64,000 bases of DNA, taken from contig FLTS01000001.1 in the NCBI GenBank assembly GCA_900078405.1, positions 682,001 through 746,000 of the forward strand, in the 5' to 3' direction. Positions 8,709 through 18,709 of this stretch are shown in pieces; position 1 is the first letter of the stretch; every line of letters starts with the position of its first letter. This stretch comes from an uncultured Stenotrophomonas sp. GTDB taxonomy: Bacteria; Pseudomonadota; Gammaproteobacteria; Xanthomonadales; Xanthomonadaceae. Below the pieces are notes generated by a model. It did not search any database. It was not told the origin of the DNA and saw nothing but the letters and a program-made list of their open reading frames with translations. The translations under genes were made by a program, and so were the position numbers.

Positions 8709-9950
8709 ATGTTCAGACCCTTACCTGTCGCAATCGGATTGCGCTATCTGCGCGCCAAGCGCCGCAACGGCTTCATCTCCTTCATCTCGCTGGCCTCGAT
8801 CCTCGGCATCGCGCTCGGAGTGACGGTGCTGATCACCACGCTGGCGGTGATGAGCGGTTTCCAGAAGGAAATCCGCGACCGCCTGCTGCAGATGTCGGCC
8901 CACGCCACGGTCAGTGCCGATGGCGAGGCGATGACCGATTGGCAGCACGCGGTGGACGTGGCGATGAAAGACCCGCGCGTGGCCGGCGCGGCGCCCTACA
9001 TCGAGATACAGGGCATGCTGGCCGGCCCGCGCGTGCAGGGCGCGGTGGTGCAGGGCGTCGACCCGGCGCTGGAACCGAAGGTGTCGGTGCTGGGCGAGAA
9101 GATGCAGAAAGGCTCGCTGGACAGCCTGCAGCCGGGCGAGTTCAACATCCTGCTCGGCAAGGAGCTGGCGCTCTGGATCGGCGTGGACGTGGGTGACAGC
9201 GTGGTCGCGACGCTGGCCGAAATACAGGGCACCCCGGCCGGCGCGATGCCGCGCACCAAGCGCTTCAAGGTCAGCGGCATCTTCGAGGCCGGTTCCAACG
9301 AAATCGACCGCGGCGTGGCCTTCGTCAACATGGGCGACCTGGAGCGGGTGCTGCGCACCGAGGGCGCCACCGGCGTGCGCCTGAAGCTGCACGACATGGA
9401 TCAGGCCTATGTCGTGGCGCGCGACCTCGCATTGAACCTGGCCGGCTACTACCGGGTGATGGACTGGACCCAGCAGAACGCCAATCTCTACCACTCGCTG
9501 CGCATGGAAAAGACGGTGATGGGCATCCTGCTGTCGCTGATCATCCTGATGGGCGCCTTCACCCTGGTGAACTCGCAGGTGATGCTGGTCACCGACAAGC
9601 AGGCCGACATCGCCATCCTGCGCACGCTGGGCCTGACCCCGGGCGGGGTGATGCAGGTGTTCATGGTGCAGGGCACGCTGATCGGCGTCATCGGCACGGT
9701 GCTGGGCGCCATTGGCGGGGTGACCCTGACCTTGAACCTGGAGCGCATCCTCGATGGCATCGAGACGCTGTTCAACATCACCCTGCTGCCGGAGGACGTG
9801 TACTACATCACCGGGCTGCCCACCGACATGCAGGCGTGGGACGTGACCGTCACGCTGCTCACCGCGTTGCTGATGAGCTTCCTGGCGACGTTGTACCCGG
9901 CCTGGCGCGCGGCGCGCACCCAGCCGGCGGAGGCGCTGCGTTATGAATGA
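8709..9950 (+). CDS. lolC: lipoprotein-releasing ABC transporter permease LolC/LolE
   Basis: Inner-membrane permease that extracts outer-membrane lipoproteins for hand-over to LolA. It has about 413 residues. A first transmembrane helix follows [19 protein letters not shown], then comes a large periplasmic domain (about 45-265). Three C-terminal helices of the FtsX type contain the conserved [14 protein letters not shown] loop. ATG 8709 ([14 protein letters not shown]) matches the usual LolC start; ATG 8682 would add nine residues and has a somewhat better ribosome site. Only one permease gene is present beside lolD, so this species may use a second LolE elsewhere or a homodimer. It overlaps lolD by eight bases. 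Confidence 0.92.
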   Translation: MFRPLPVAIGLRYLRAKRRNGFISFISLASILGIALGVTVLITTLAVMSGFQKEIRDRLLQMSAHATVSADGEAMTDWQHAVDVAMKDPRVAGAAPYIEIQGMLAGPRVQGAVVQGVDPALEPKVSVLGEKMQKGSLDSLQPGEFNILLGKELALWIGVDVGDSVVATLAEIQGTPAGAMPRTKRFKVSGIFEAGSNEIDRGVAFVNMGDLERVLRTEGATGVRLKLHDMDQAYVVARDLALNLAGYYRVMDWTQQNANLYHSLRMEKTVMGILLSLIILMGAFTLVNSQVMLVTDKQADIAILRTLGLTPGGVMQVFMVQGTLIGVIGTVLGAIGGVTLTLNLERILDGIETLFNITLLPEDVYYITGLPTDMQAWDVTVTLLTALLMSFLATLYPAWRAARTQPAEALRYE

Positions 9951-10653
9951 GAACACTCGCATGGAATCGGTGATCCGCGCCGAAGGGCTGGGCAAGACCT
10001 ACGCCGAGGGCAGGATGCATACGCCGGTGTTCGACGGGTTGGAGCTGGACGTGGCGCCGGGCGAAACCGTGGCCATCGTCGGCGCTTCCGGCGCCGGCAA
10101 GAGCACGCTGCTGCACCTGCTGGGAGGGCTGGATACCCCCACCGCAGGCGAGGTGTACGTGGCTGGCCAGCGCATGTCGGCCTTGTCCGACGCGCAGCGT
10201 GGGCGCCTGCGCAACCGTTCGCTGGGCTTCGTCTACCAGTTCCACCACCTGCTGCCGGAATTCACTGCACTGGAAAACGTGATGATGCCGGTGCTGCTGG
10301 GGGGCGCCGACGTGGACGCCGCCGGGCAGCGGGCGAAGGCCCTGCTGGAATCGGTGGGGTTGGGGCACCGGCTCGAGCACAAGCCGGGCGAGCTTTCCGG
10401 CGGCGAGCGCCAGCGTGCGGCGGTGGCGCGGGCACTGGTCAACCAGCCGGCCTGCGTGCTTGGCGACGAGCCCACCGGCAACCTCGACGACAAGACCGCC
10501 GCGACGGTGTTCGAGCTGATGCTGGAACTGAACCGGGCGCATCGCACCAGCCTGGTGCTGGTGACCCACGACCGCAGCCTGGCGCGCAAGCTGGAGCGGG
10601 TGCTGGAACTGCGCCAAGGGCGGTTGCACCAACTGGCGTGTTCCGAAGTGTGA
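9943..10653 (+). CDS. lolD: lipoprotein-releasing system ATP-binding protein
   Basis: ATPase of the Lol lipoprotein-sorting complex. The 236 residues carry Walker [10 protein letters not shown] (47-55), a Q-loop [19 protein letters not shown] typical of LolD/MacB ATPases, signature [15 protein letters not shown], Walker [13 protein letters not shown] and the switch histidine in LVTHD. The start ATG 9943 lies within the last codons of lolC, so expression is coupled. An internal ATG at 9961 is the alternative. Confidence 0.95.
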   Translation: MNENTRMESVIRAEGLGKTYAEGRMHTPVFDGLELDVAPGETVAIVGASGAGKSTLLHLLGGLDTPTAGEVYVAGQRMSALSDAQRGRLRNRSLGFVYQFHHLLPEFTALENVMMPVLLGGADVDAAGQRAKALLESVGLGHRLEHKPGELSGGERQRAAVARALVNQPACVLGDEPTGNLDDKTAATVFELMLELNRAHRTSLVLVTHDRSLARKLERVLELRQGRLHQLACSEV

Positions 10654-10769
10654 TCCGGCATCGCGGTTGAACACAGCGCCGGCCTTGCTTTCCGGTTCAT
10701 GGCGGACGGCGGATGATCGTCATTTCGGGTGGTGGTCCAGATGATTCTTCCGCAAAGAGGAGCAATGCC

Positions 10770-11219
10770 ATGAAGAAGATGCTTGTCGCGATGATGGCCG
10801 CCGCATTGCTGGGAGGCTGCGCGACCGCCGGGAAACTGAGCAGCGGTGAACGGCTGCAGCTGTACCGCACGCATGCCGGCGAACCGGTCAAGGATTTCCA
10901 GTATTTCGGCTCGCTCAACGGTTGGACGGAGCTGGGCGACAGTGCGCTGGCGGTATGGACGCGCCCCAGCCAGGCATGGCTGCTGGAACTGGGCGGGCCA
11001 TGCATGGACCTGTCCTACGCGCCGGCGATCTCGGTGACCAACATGATGGGGCGCGTCTCGGCGCGCTTCGACCGGGTCATCGTGCATGGCGGCAGCCCCG
11101 GCCAGCACCTCCCGTGCCGGATCGAGAGCATCCGTCCACTCGACGTGAAGGCGTTGCGCACCTCGGAGCAGGAGTTGCGCGAGGCCAAGATCGCGGCGCG
11201 TGTCGAGGACCAGGAGTAG
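10770..11219 (+). CDS. conserved lipoprotein of unknown function
   Basis: A 149-residue protein with a lipoprotein signal (MKKMLVAMMAAALLGGC, cysteine at 17) and a good AAAGAGG ribosome site. The mature part has no catalytic motif I recognise. It contains SLNGWTELGDSALAVW and a cysteine pair (GGPCMDL, LPCRIES) that could form a disulfide. It may belong to a xanthomonad-restricted lipoprotein family (DUF6491-like), but that is a memory-based guess. Its stop TAG (11217-11219) is the end of a GTAG palindromic element. Confidence 0.8.
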   Translation: MKKMLVAMMAAALLGGCATAGKLSSGERLQLYRTHAGEPVKDFQYFGSLNGWTELGDSALAVWTRPSQAWLLELGGPCMDLSYAPAISVTNMMGRVSARFDRVIVHGGSPGQHLPCRIESIRPLDVKALRTSEQELREAKIAARVEDQE

Positions 11220-11310
11220 GTCGGGGTCGCCCGACACGCGGAATGGGTGGAATCAAGGTGTCGGGGGCGTGCCCCCGACTCCGAACTCCGACCTACGGAC
11301 CCCGACCTAC
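11216..11310. repeat. GTAG-ended palindromic repeat between convergent genes
   Basis: The 95-base region begins GTAGGTCGGGGTCGCCCGAC and ends with two copies of CCGACCTACGGA-type sequence, the last being CCCCGACCTAC. The inner palindrome GTCGGGGGCGTGCCCCCGAC lies between them. The left GTAG holds the TAG stop of the lipoprotein gene. The right end, read on the minus strand as GTAG, holds the TAG stop of yggX. It may also act as a bidirectional terminator. Confidence 0.7.
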
Positions 11311-11582
11311 GGAGCCTCGGGGGCGACGTAGCCGGCGGGCTTTTCCGCGCCGCCACCGAACAGGAACTTGACCAGTTCTTCCTCGAGGAACGCGCGGTGC
11401 TTCGGATCGCGCGGTGACAGCCGGTTCTCGTTGATCAGCATGGTCTGGTGCGCCAGCCATGCCGCCCAGCCCTGCTTGCCGATGCTGGCGAAGATGCGCT
11501 GGCCCAGCTCGCCGGGGTAGGGCACGAAGTCCAGGCCTTCGGTTTCGCGTTGTTGGTATTGGCAGAAGACGGAGCGGGGCAT
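11307..11582 (-). CDS. yggX: Fe(2+)-trafficking protein YggX
   Basis: Small cytoplasmic protein implicated in iron handling and protection of Fe-S clusters from oxidation. The 91 residues begin [19 protein letters not shown], with the conserved Cys7, then [10 protein letters not shown] and [20 protein letters not shown], diagnostic for the family. It follows mutY by 17 bases on the same strand, the classical mutY-yggX pair, so the two are probably co-transcribed. The stop codon lies in the GTAG end of the downstream palindrome. Confidence 0.95.
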   Translation of the reverse strand: MPRSVFCQYQQRETEGLDFVPYPGELGQRIFASIGKQGWAAWLAHQTMLINENRLSPRDPKHRAFLEEELVKFLFGGGAEKPAGYVAPEAP

Positions 11583-11599
11583 GCGGTATTCCTGTCGTA

Positions 11600-12667
11600 T
11601 CAGCGCGCCGGGTGGCGTTCCAGCAGTTTGCGGATCGGCGCCGGCAGGCCCAGCGAATCCAGTTCGGAGCGGGCCACCCAGCGCAGGTCGCCATTGTCGC
11701 CCACGCGCGCGTGCAGGGCGACCCTGCGCAGGTGCAACGGCTGCAGGTGCAGCCGGTAATGGCTGAAGGTGTGGACGATCAACGGCAATTCCTCGGCATT
11801 GTCGTAGTCGCCTTCGATGTTGCCGGCGAACCACTGGCGCAGTTCGGCATCGGTGTCGGCCTGCGGCAATGTCCACAATGAAGCCCAGATGCCGGTGGGC
11901 GGGCGCTTGCACAGCAGGATGCGGCCGCATGCGTCTTCCAGCAGCAACGCACTGGCCTCGCGCTCGGGCAGCACCTTGCTCGGCTTCGGCGTGGGCAGCG
12001 AATCCACCAGCCCCTGCGCCTGCGCGGCGCAGCCAGCGCGTACCGGGCACAGGATGCAGGCGGGATTGGTACGGGTGCACAAGGTGGCGCCGAAATCCAT
12101 CTGCGCCTGCGTCCAGTCGGCCATGCGCCCCTGCGGCACCTGTTCGACGTGCTGCGCGGCCAATGCCCACAGTTGTTTCTCGATGACGGGCAGGCCCGGA
12201 TAGCCGGCGATGCCGTGGTAGCGGGCCAGCACGCGCTTGACGTTGCCGTCGAGGATCGGGGACGGGTCGTTCCACGCCTGGCTGAGGATCGCGCCGGCGG
12301 TGCTGCGGCCGATGCCGGGCAGCGCCAGCAGCGCGTCGAGGTCGCGCGGCAGGTCGCCGTCGTGCAGTTCCACGCAGCGCTTGGCGGCGGCATGCAGGTT
12401 GCGTGCGCGGGCGTAGTAGCCCAGCCCGCTCCAATGCGCCATCAGCGTGTCGTTGTCGGCCGCGGCAAGGTCGGGCAGCGTCGGGAACGACTGCACGAAA
12501 CACCGGAAATACGGAATGACCGTGGCGACCTGGGTCTGCTGCAGCATGATTTCCGAAAGCCATACCCGGTACGGCGTGCGCGGATGCTGCCAGGGCAGGT
12601 CGTGGCGGCCGTGGTGGGCGAACCAGGCCAGCAGGCGTTCGGCGAAAGTATCGTGTGGCTGGCTCAT
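11600..12667 (-). CDS. mutY: A/G-specific adenine DNA glycosylase
   Basis: Removes adenine mispaired with 8-oxoguanine. It has 355 residues. The glycosylase domain contains [10 protein letters not shown] (catalytic Glu), the helix-hairpin-helix [12 protein letters not shown] and [11 protein letters not shown] (catalytic Asp). The [4Fe-4S] ligands follow in C-x6-C-x2-C-x5-C spacing ([17 protein letters not shown]). The C-terminal NUDIX-like domain (from about residue 225) recognises 8-oxoG. ATG 12667 is chosen because upstream codons run into a REP element. It is followed by yggX. Confidence 0.95.
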   Translation of the reverse strand: MSQPHDTFAERLLAWFAHHGRHDLPWQHPRTPYRVWLSEIMLQQTQVATVIPYFRCFVQSFPTLPDLAAADNDTLMAHWSGLGYYARARNLHAAAKRCVELHDGDLPRDLDALLALPGIGRSTAGAILSQAWNDPSPILDGNVKRVLARYHGIAGYPGLPVIEKQLWALAAQHVEQVPQGRMADWTQAQMDFGATLCTRTNPACILCPVRAGCAAQAQGLVDSLPTPKPSKVLPEREASALLLEDACGRILLCKRPPTGIWASLWTLPQADTDAELRQWFAGNIEGDYDNAEELPLIVHTFSHYRLHLQPLHLRRVALHARVGDNGDLRWVARSELDSLGLPAPIRKLLERHPAR

Positions 12668-12697
12668 GGCGCGGGCGGCAATCATGAAACTGGAACC

Positions 12698-12764
12698 GTA
12701 GGAGCGACGCAAGTCGCGACCGGACTTTGTCGGGAAAGCCCATCGCGACTTGCGTCGCTCCTGC
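12698..12764. repeat. GTAG-type REP palindrome
   Basis: GTAGGAGCGACGCAAGTCGCGAC at the left is mirrored by ATCGCGACTTGCGTCGCTCCTGC at the right around a loop of about 20 bases. It resembles the GTAG REPs described from Stenotrophomonas (SMAG family). It sits between ftsY and mutY. Confidence 0.85.
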
Positions 12765-12772
12765 AGGAGATT

Positions 12773-13939
12773 TCAGACTCCCAGCGCCTCGGGCAGCAGC
12801 GCATCGACGAAGGCCTCCGGGTCGAACACGCGCAGGTCCTCGGGTCGTTCGCCGATGCCGGCGAATCGGATCGGGATGCCGAACTCGCGCGCCAGTGCGA
12901 ACACCACGCCGCCCTTGGCGGTGCCGTCGAGCTTGGTCACCACCAGCCCGGTGACGTTGGCCGCGGCATGGAACTGGCGCAGCTGGTTCAGCGCGTTCTG
13001 GCCGGTGGTGCCGTCGATCACCATCAGCACCTCGTGCGGCGCGGTGGCGTCGATCTTGCCGAGCACGCGGCGGATCTTGCTCAGTTCATTCATCAGCCCG
13101 CTCTGGGTATGCAGGCGGCCGGCGGTGTCGGCGATCAGCACGCCGGTGCCACGCGCCTTGCCGGCTTGCAGCGCGTCGAACGCAACCGAGGCGGCATCGG
13201 CGTTCTGCCCCTGTGCCACCACGGCCACGCCGTTGCGTTCGCCCCACACCTGCAGTTGCGCCACGGCGGCGGCGCGGAAGGTGTCGCCGGCGGCCAGCAT
13301 CAGGCTGTGGCCTTCGTCCTTGAAGCGCTTGGCAAGCTTGCCGATGGTGGTGGTCTTGCCGACGCCGTTGACGCCGACGGTGAGGATCACGAAGGGTTTG
13401 GCGTCGCGGTCGATGACCAGCGGTTTGGCAACCGGTTGCAGCAGCGCGATCAGGTCTGCGCGCAGTGCGGCGAGCAGGGCGTTGGCATCGGCGAATTCGC
13501 GTGCCTTCATGCGCTTGCGCAAGTCCTCGACCAGCGCGGTGGTGGCCGGTACGCCGACGTCGGCGGTGAGCAGGGCGGTCTCGATCTCGTCGAGCAGGTC
13601 GTCGTCCAGTTTCGGGTTGCGCGAGAACAGGCCGCCGAGGCTACGGCTGAAGGCGCTGTTGCGCAGGCGCTCGCGCCAGCCGGGCTTGCCGGCCGGGGCC
13701 GCCGGTGCGGCATTGGCGGGGATCAGGGCATCGTCGCTGCCCGGCGTGGTCGTTGCCGACGGCTCGAGCGGAGCAGATTGTTCCGGCTGGCTCGCGGCGT
13801 CGATGGCGTGGCTATCGGTGCCCGGCATTTCCCGTTCGGCGAACGAGGGGATATGGGCCGTTTCCTCGGAGGATGGCGATGTCGGCTGGTTTGCCGCCGG
13901 GGCGTCCTGGGGTTTCTTGCGACGGAAAAAACTGAGCAT
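12773..13939 (-). CDS. ftsY: signal recognition particle receptor FtsY
   Basis: GTPase receptor that docks SRP-ribosome complexes at the inner membrane. It has 388 residues. An acidic/proline-rich N-terminal A region (about 1-85) begins [11 protein letters not shown]. The NG domain follows with [17 protein letters not shown], the P-loop [35 protein letters not shown] and [13 protein letters not shown] 13939 matches the usual start; ATG 13966 would add nine residues. It is upstream of mutY-yggX on the same strand, with a REP in between. Confidence 0.95.
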   Translation of the reverse strand: MLSFFRRKKPQDAPAANQPTSPSSEETAHIPSFAEREMPGTDSHAIDAASQPEQSAPLEPSATTTPGSDDALIPANAAPAAPAGKPGWRERLRNSAFSRSLGGLFSRNPKLDDDLLDEIETALLTADVGVPATTALVEDLRKRMKAREFADANALLAALRADLIALLQPVAKPLVIDRDAKPFVILTVGVNGVGKTTTIGKLAKRFKDEGHSLMLAAGDTFRAAAVAQLQVWGERNGVAVVAQGQNADAASVAFDALQAGKARGTGVLIADTAGRLHTQSGLMNELSKIRRVLGKIDATAPHEVLMVIDGTTGQNALNQLRQFHAAANVTGLVVTKLDGTAKGGVVFALAREFGIPIRFAGIGERPEDLRVFDPEAFVDALLPEALGV

Positions 13940-14047
13940 GGAGGCGATACCTGAGTAGGCGGTCATGCTACCACCGGCACTGGTGGCAGCTGCCCCAAGA
14001 CGGCGGGGAAAGGCTAAAGTTGGCGCGTTTCCAGCCGATGGCATGGC

Positions 14048-14347
14048 ATGACCCCGATTTCCTCCATTGCAGCTTCCGGCATGCGCGTGGCCGTGATGGG
14101 CGTGAAGACATCGGCGCACAACATCGCGGTGCAGCCGGTGAACCCGGTGGGGCCGAGGCAGGTGCTTGCGGTGCATGCGGTTGCCACCGGCGGTGTCCAA
14201 GCGCAGGTGGTCAACGGGGAAGGGCCACCGGACATGGTGGCCGACCTGCTGGAGGCCAAGACCTATGAACTGGCCTTCGCCGCCAATGCGATGGTGATCC
14301 GGCGTGAAGGCGAGATGCTGGGCAAACTGTTCGATGCGTTTGCCTGA
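14048..14347 (+). CDS. orphan flagellar rod-protein-like mini protein
   Basis: A 99-residue protein. Its N-terminus (SSIAASGMRVAVMGVKTSAH followed by N-I-A) resembles the conserved start of flagellar rod and hook proteins such as FlgC. Its C-terminus (DLLEAKTYELAFAANAMVIR then R-E-G-E-M-L-G) resembles their C-terminal coiled-coil domain (Flg_bbr_C). The entire central domain of a true rod protein is missing, leaving just the two helical ends. No other flagellar gene is nearby and no secretion signal is evident. It may be a relic or a distinct short family; its function is unknown. The ATG at 14048 has no obvious ribosome site. Confidence 0.72.
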   Translation: MTPISSIAASGMRVAVMGVKTSAHNIAVQPVNPVGPRQVLAVHAVATGGVQAQVVNGEGPPDMVADLLEAKTYELAFAANAMVIRREGEMLGKLFDAFA

Positions 14348-14498
14348 AGCAAGCCGGTAGAAGCCCATCCTGGGCGCGGACGGGGATTTCCCGGGTTTTC
14401 CCTTCTTCTTACGGGAGGAGGTGCCCAAAGCGTGGATGTATGGGTGAAAAAACCAGGGTGTTCAAACCATCCGGACTGCGCTCGCTCCTCACCCCCAA

Positions 14499-14521
14499 CC
14501 CCTCTCCCGCAGGGAGAGGGG
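14499..14521. repeat. perfect 10-bp inverted repeat, possible terminator
   Basis: CCCCTCTCCC, loop GCA and GGGAGAGGGG form a perfect hairpin just beyond the htpG stop. It lies after the rod-like gene on the other strand. The sequence is of a kind widely repeated in proteobacterial genomes. There is no strong T tract, so a terminator role is only possible. Confidence 0.55.
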
Positions 14522-14531
14522 CTTTGTGGCA

Positions 14532-16430
14532 TCAGGCCGACAGTTCCAGCAGCAGCTTGTTGAGCCGGCGCACGTAGGCGGCCGGGTCCTTCAGGCCGTC
14601 GCCGGCGGCCAGTGCGGCCTGGTCGAACAGCACGCGGGCCAGGTCGTCGAAGCGATCCATGTCCGGCTCGGCGTCGAGCTTTTCGATCAGCGGGTGGCCC
14701 GGGTTGAACTCGAACACCGGCTTGCTCTCGGGCACCTTCTGTCCGCTGGCTTCCAGTATCTGGCGCATCTGCAGGCCGAGATCCTGCTCGCCGATGGCGA
14801 GGATCGCCGGCGAGTCGGTCAGGCGGTGGGAGACGCGCACCTCGGCCACGTCCCCGCCGAGCGCGGTCTTGATGCGCGTGGCCAGCCCTTCCTTGGCCTT
14901 GGCGGTTTCTTCCTGCGCCTTCTTTTCCTCCTCGGTATCCAGCGTGCCGAGGTCGAGGTCGCCGCGCGCCACGTCCACGAACGACTTGCCGTCGAACTCG
15001 TGCAGGTAGCTCATCAGCCATTCGTCGATGCGGTCGGTCATCAGCAGCACTTCGATGCCCTTCTTGCGGAACACCTCCAGGTGCGGGCTGTCCTTGACCT
15101 GCAGGTGGCTCTCGCCGGTGAGGTAGTAGATCTTGTCCTGGCCTTCGACCATGCGCCCGACGTAATCGGCCAGCGCCACGCCCTGCTCGCCGCTGGCGTC
15201 ATGGGTGGAGGCGAAGCGCAGCAGGCCGGCGATCTTCTCGCGGTTGCCGAAATCCTCGGCCGGGCCTTCCTTCAGCACCTGGCCGAACTCCTTCCAGAAG
15301 CTGGCGTAATCCTCGGGCCGGTCCTTTGCCAGCTTCTCCAGCATGTCCAGCGAACGCTTGGTCAGTGCCGACTTCATCGAGTCGATCACCGGGCCGGACT
15401 GCAGGATCTCGCGCGAGACATTCAGCGGCAGGTCGGCCGAATCGACCACGCCCTTGATGAAGCGCAGGTACAGCGGCAGGAACTGCTCGGCCTGGTCCAT
15501 GATGAAGACGCGCTGCACGTACAGCTTCAGGCCCTTGGCAGCGTCGCGCTGGTACAGGTCGAACGGTGCGCGGCCGGGGGTGTACAGCAGCGAGGTGTAC
15601 TCCAGCTTGCCCTCGACCTTGTTGTGGCTCCATGCCAGCGGGTCGCTGAAGTCATGGGCGATGTGCTTGTAGAACTCGGTGTATTCCTCGTCCGTGATCT
15701 CGGACTTGGACCGGGTCCACAGCGCATTGGCCTTGTTGACCGCTTCCCACTCCGGGGCCTCGGGCTTGTCCTCGCCGTTGTGTTCCTTCTGCAATTCGAT
15801 CGGCAGGCCGATGTGGTCCGAATACTTCTTGACCAGCCCGCGCAGCTTCCAGCCATCGGCGAAGTCTTCCTCGCCGTCTTTCAGGTGCAGCACGATGCGG
15901 GTGCCGCGCTCGGGCTTGTCGATGCCCTCGACCTCGAACTCGCCTTCGCCGCGCGAGGACCAGTGCACGCCCTCGCTGGCCGGCAACCCGGCGCGGCGGC
16001 TGTACACGTCCACCTGGTCGGCGACGATGAAGGCCGAATAGAAGCCCACGCCGAACTGACCGATCAGGTTGGCGTCCTTCTTCTGGTCGCCGGACAGGTT
16101 CTTCAGGAACTCGGCGGTACCGGACTTGGCGATGGTGCCGAGGTGGGCGATGGCCTCCTCGCGGCTCAGGCCGATGCCGTTGTCGTCGATGGTCAGGGTG
16201 CGCGCGGCCGGGTCGGCCTCGATGCGGATGCGCAGCGGCGCGCCGCCTTCCAGCAGCTCCGGCCGGGTCAGCGCCTCGAAGCGCAGCTTGTCGGCGGCGT
16301 CGGCGGCATTGGAGACCAGCTCGCGCAGGAAGATTTCCTTGTTCGAGTACAGCGAGTGGATCATCAGGTGCAGCAGCTGCTTCACCTCGGTCTGGAAACC
16401 GCGGGTTTCCTTCTGGGTTGCGGCGGTCAT
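14532..16430 (-). CDS. htpG: molecular chaperone HtpG (Hsp90)
   Basis: ATP-dependent Hsp90-family chaperone of the cytoplasm. The 632 residues begin near [20 protein letters not shown] and [12 protein letters not shown], the ATP-binding helix. ATPase motifs follow: [18 protein letters not shown] and [11 protein letters not shown]. The middle domain contains [15 protein letters not shown] and the C-terminal dimerisation domain is present. The frame is open much further upstream, but ATG 16430 is preceded by GGAGC nine bases away and gives the family length. A heat-shock-type promoter lies about 60-80 bases upstream. Confidence 0.97.
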   Translation of the reverse strand: MTAATQKETRGFQTEVKQLLHLMIHSLYSNKEIFLRELVSNAADAADKLRFEALTRPELLEGGAPLRIRIEADPAARTLTIDDNGIGLSREEAIAHLGTIAKSGTAEFLKNLSGDQKKDANLIGQFGVGFYSAFIVADQVDVYSRRAGLPASEGVHWSSRGEGEFEVEGIDKPERGTRIVLHLKDGEEDFADGWKLRGLVKKYSDHIGLPIELQKEHNGEDKPEAPEWEAVNKANALWTRSKSEITDEEYTEFYKHIAHDFSDPLAWSHNKVEGKLEYTSLLYTPGRAPFDLYQRDAAKGLKLYVQRVFIMDQAEQFLPLYLRFIKGVVDSADLPLNVSREILQSGPVIDSMKSALTKRSLDMLEKLAKDRPEDYASFWKEFGQVLKEGPAEDFGNREKIAGLLRFASTHDASGEQGVALADYVGRMVEGQDKIYYLTGESHLQVKDSPHLEVFRKKGIEVLLMTDRIDEWLMSYLHEFDGKSFVDVARGDLDLGTLDTEEEKKAQEETAKAKEGLATRIKTALGGDVAEVRVSHRLTDSPAILAIGEQDLGLQMRQILEASGQKVPESKPVFEFNPGHPLIEKLDAEPDMDRFDDLARVLFDQAALAAGDGLKDPAAYVRRLNKLLLELSA

Positions 16431-16486
16431 CGTCAGGTTTGCTCCGTGGGTTGCCCGGGCCGCGCGCGGCGGCCGATGGATCACGG

Positions 16487-16512
16487 GTATGGGCGGGGCG
16501 GCGGATTTCAAG
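16487..16512 (-). promoter_or_regulatory. sigma-32-type heat-shock promoter for htpG
   Basis: On the minus strand CTTGAAA (16512-16506), a 12-base spacer and CCCATAC (16493-16487) fit the heat-shock sigma consensus CTTGAAA / CCCCATnT. The distance of about 57 bases to the htpG ATG is suitable. This agrees with htpG being a heat-shock gene in most bacteria. Confidence 0.65.
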
Positions 16513-16575
16513 ATTTCCGTAGGGGAATGGCGGGTTCGGCTTATCATGCCGGCCCCGTCCCATCGGCCTCTGTGC

Positions 16576-17723
<1,148 letters not shown>

Positions 17724-17769
17724 ATCCCCCAACAGCCACAACGAACCGAAAGTCAGAGGGAGACGAACC

Positions 17770-18261
17770 ATGAAGAACACGATGCGCGTGATGCTTGCCG
17801 CTTCGCTGGTGCTGGGCTTCACCGCCTGCAACAAGCAGGAGGCCGCCCCGGTCGCCGATGCACAGCAGGCGCTGGTGGCGCCGGCCAAGGACGACGACGC
17901 CGGCTGGCGCAAGTACCTGCAGGCCGTGGCCGTGCAGAACATGGGCAACATCAGCAACAACCCGTTCCTGTACTACCTGTCGCCGGAATCGGACCCGGAG
18001 TTCGATGCCAAGTACCAGCGCCAGGTCGAAAGCGCCGCTGCCGCCATCGGTCGCGGCGTGTCGCCGGGCAACATGCTGGCCTTTGGCTCCTCGGCATCGG
18101 CGAAGATGGCCGACCTGATCGAGACCTCGTTCAAGGACGTGCAGGCCGATTCGATGAAGGGCGTGCGCGTGGTGTTCATCGGTGATGCTGCCGACAATGC
18201 CCGCGTGCAGACCATCGTCCAGCCCACTGGCGCCGACTACATCTTCGTCGAAGCCAAGTGA
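17770..18261 (+). CDS. lipoprotein of unknown function
   Basis: A 163-residue protein with a lipoprotein signal ([16 protein letters not shown]; lipobox cysteine near residue 20) and a GGGAGA ribosome site. The mature region contains [40 protein letters not shown] and [20 protein letters not shown]. The strand-rich C-terminus suggests a compact periplasmic domain. I recognise no catalytic motif. It stands alone between coaD and the ferredoxin gene, with a hairpin terminator after it. Confidence 0.82.
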   Translation: MKNTMRVMLAASLVLGFTACNKQEAAPVADAQQALVAPAKDDDAGWRKYLQAVAVQNMGNISNNPFLYYLSPESDPEFDAKYQRQVESAAAAIGRGVSPGNMLAFGSSASAKMADLIETSFKDVQADSMKGVRVVFIGDAADNARVQTIVQPTGADYIFVEAK

Positions 18262-18270
18262 TGCAATGGT

Positions 18271-18300
18271 GCGGGGCCGCGTCCGCGCGGTCCCGCCTTT
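18271..18300 (+). terminator. hairpin terminator after the lipoprotein gene
   Basis: GCGGGGCCGCG and CGCGGTCCCGC form an eleven-position stem with one wobble around the loop TCCG. It ends in CCTTT. It lies ten bases after the stop codon. Confidence 0.6.
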
Positions 18301-18424
18301 GCCGCGGCGTCATCCCCGCACGAATGGGGGCGCCCGCGGCAGGCACGGAACAACAGGAGCGACGAACCGGGCCCGCGCCCGTTGAAACGCTCCTCCCGCG
18401 TCCGCGGGAACGGCAGTCCAGGCA

Positions 18425-18709
18425 ATGTCCCTCAAAATCAACGAGCTCTGCGTCAACTGCGACGTCTGCGAGCCAGCCTGTCCGAACAAGGCGATCTCGA
18501 TGGGCGAGACGATCTACGTGATCGACCCGGCCCGCTGCACCGAATGCGTCGGTCACTTCGACGAGCCGCAATGCGTGGTGGTGTGCCCGGTCGAGTGCAT
18601 CGATCCCGATCCGGACATCGTCGAAACCCATGAGCAACTGCTGGCCAAGCTGTACGGCCTGCAGCGCGACCATCCCGAACTCTACGAACCGGAGAACCCG
18701 ACGGAATGA
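18425..18709 (+). CDS. 2[4Fe-4S] ferredoxin, YfhL type
   Basis: Small electron carrier with two four-cysteine clusters: CVNCDVCEPACPNKAI at residues 9-24, and CTECVGHFDEPQCVVVCP, where an insertion separates the cysteines of the second cluster. That insertion and the C-terminal helix (EQLLAKLYGLQ) are typical of YfhL/Allochromatium-type ferredoxins. The protein has 94 residues. Its last codons overlap the start of ggt (ATGA), so the two are coupled. The redox partner is unknown. Confidence 0.93.
   Translation: MSLKINELCVNCDVCEPACPNKAISMGETIYVIDPARCTECVGHFDEPQCVVVCPVECIDPDPDIVETHEQLLAKLYGLQRDHPELYEPENPTE

Noticed and set aside
12149..13954. 601-codon plus-strand frame opposite mutY and ftsY
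   Set aside because: It is a shadow of ftsY and mutY, with no ribosome site and no recognisable domain.
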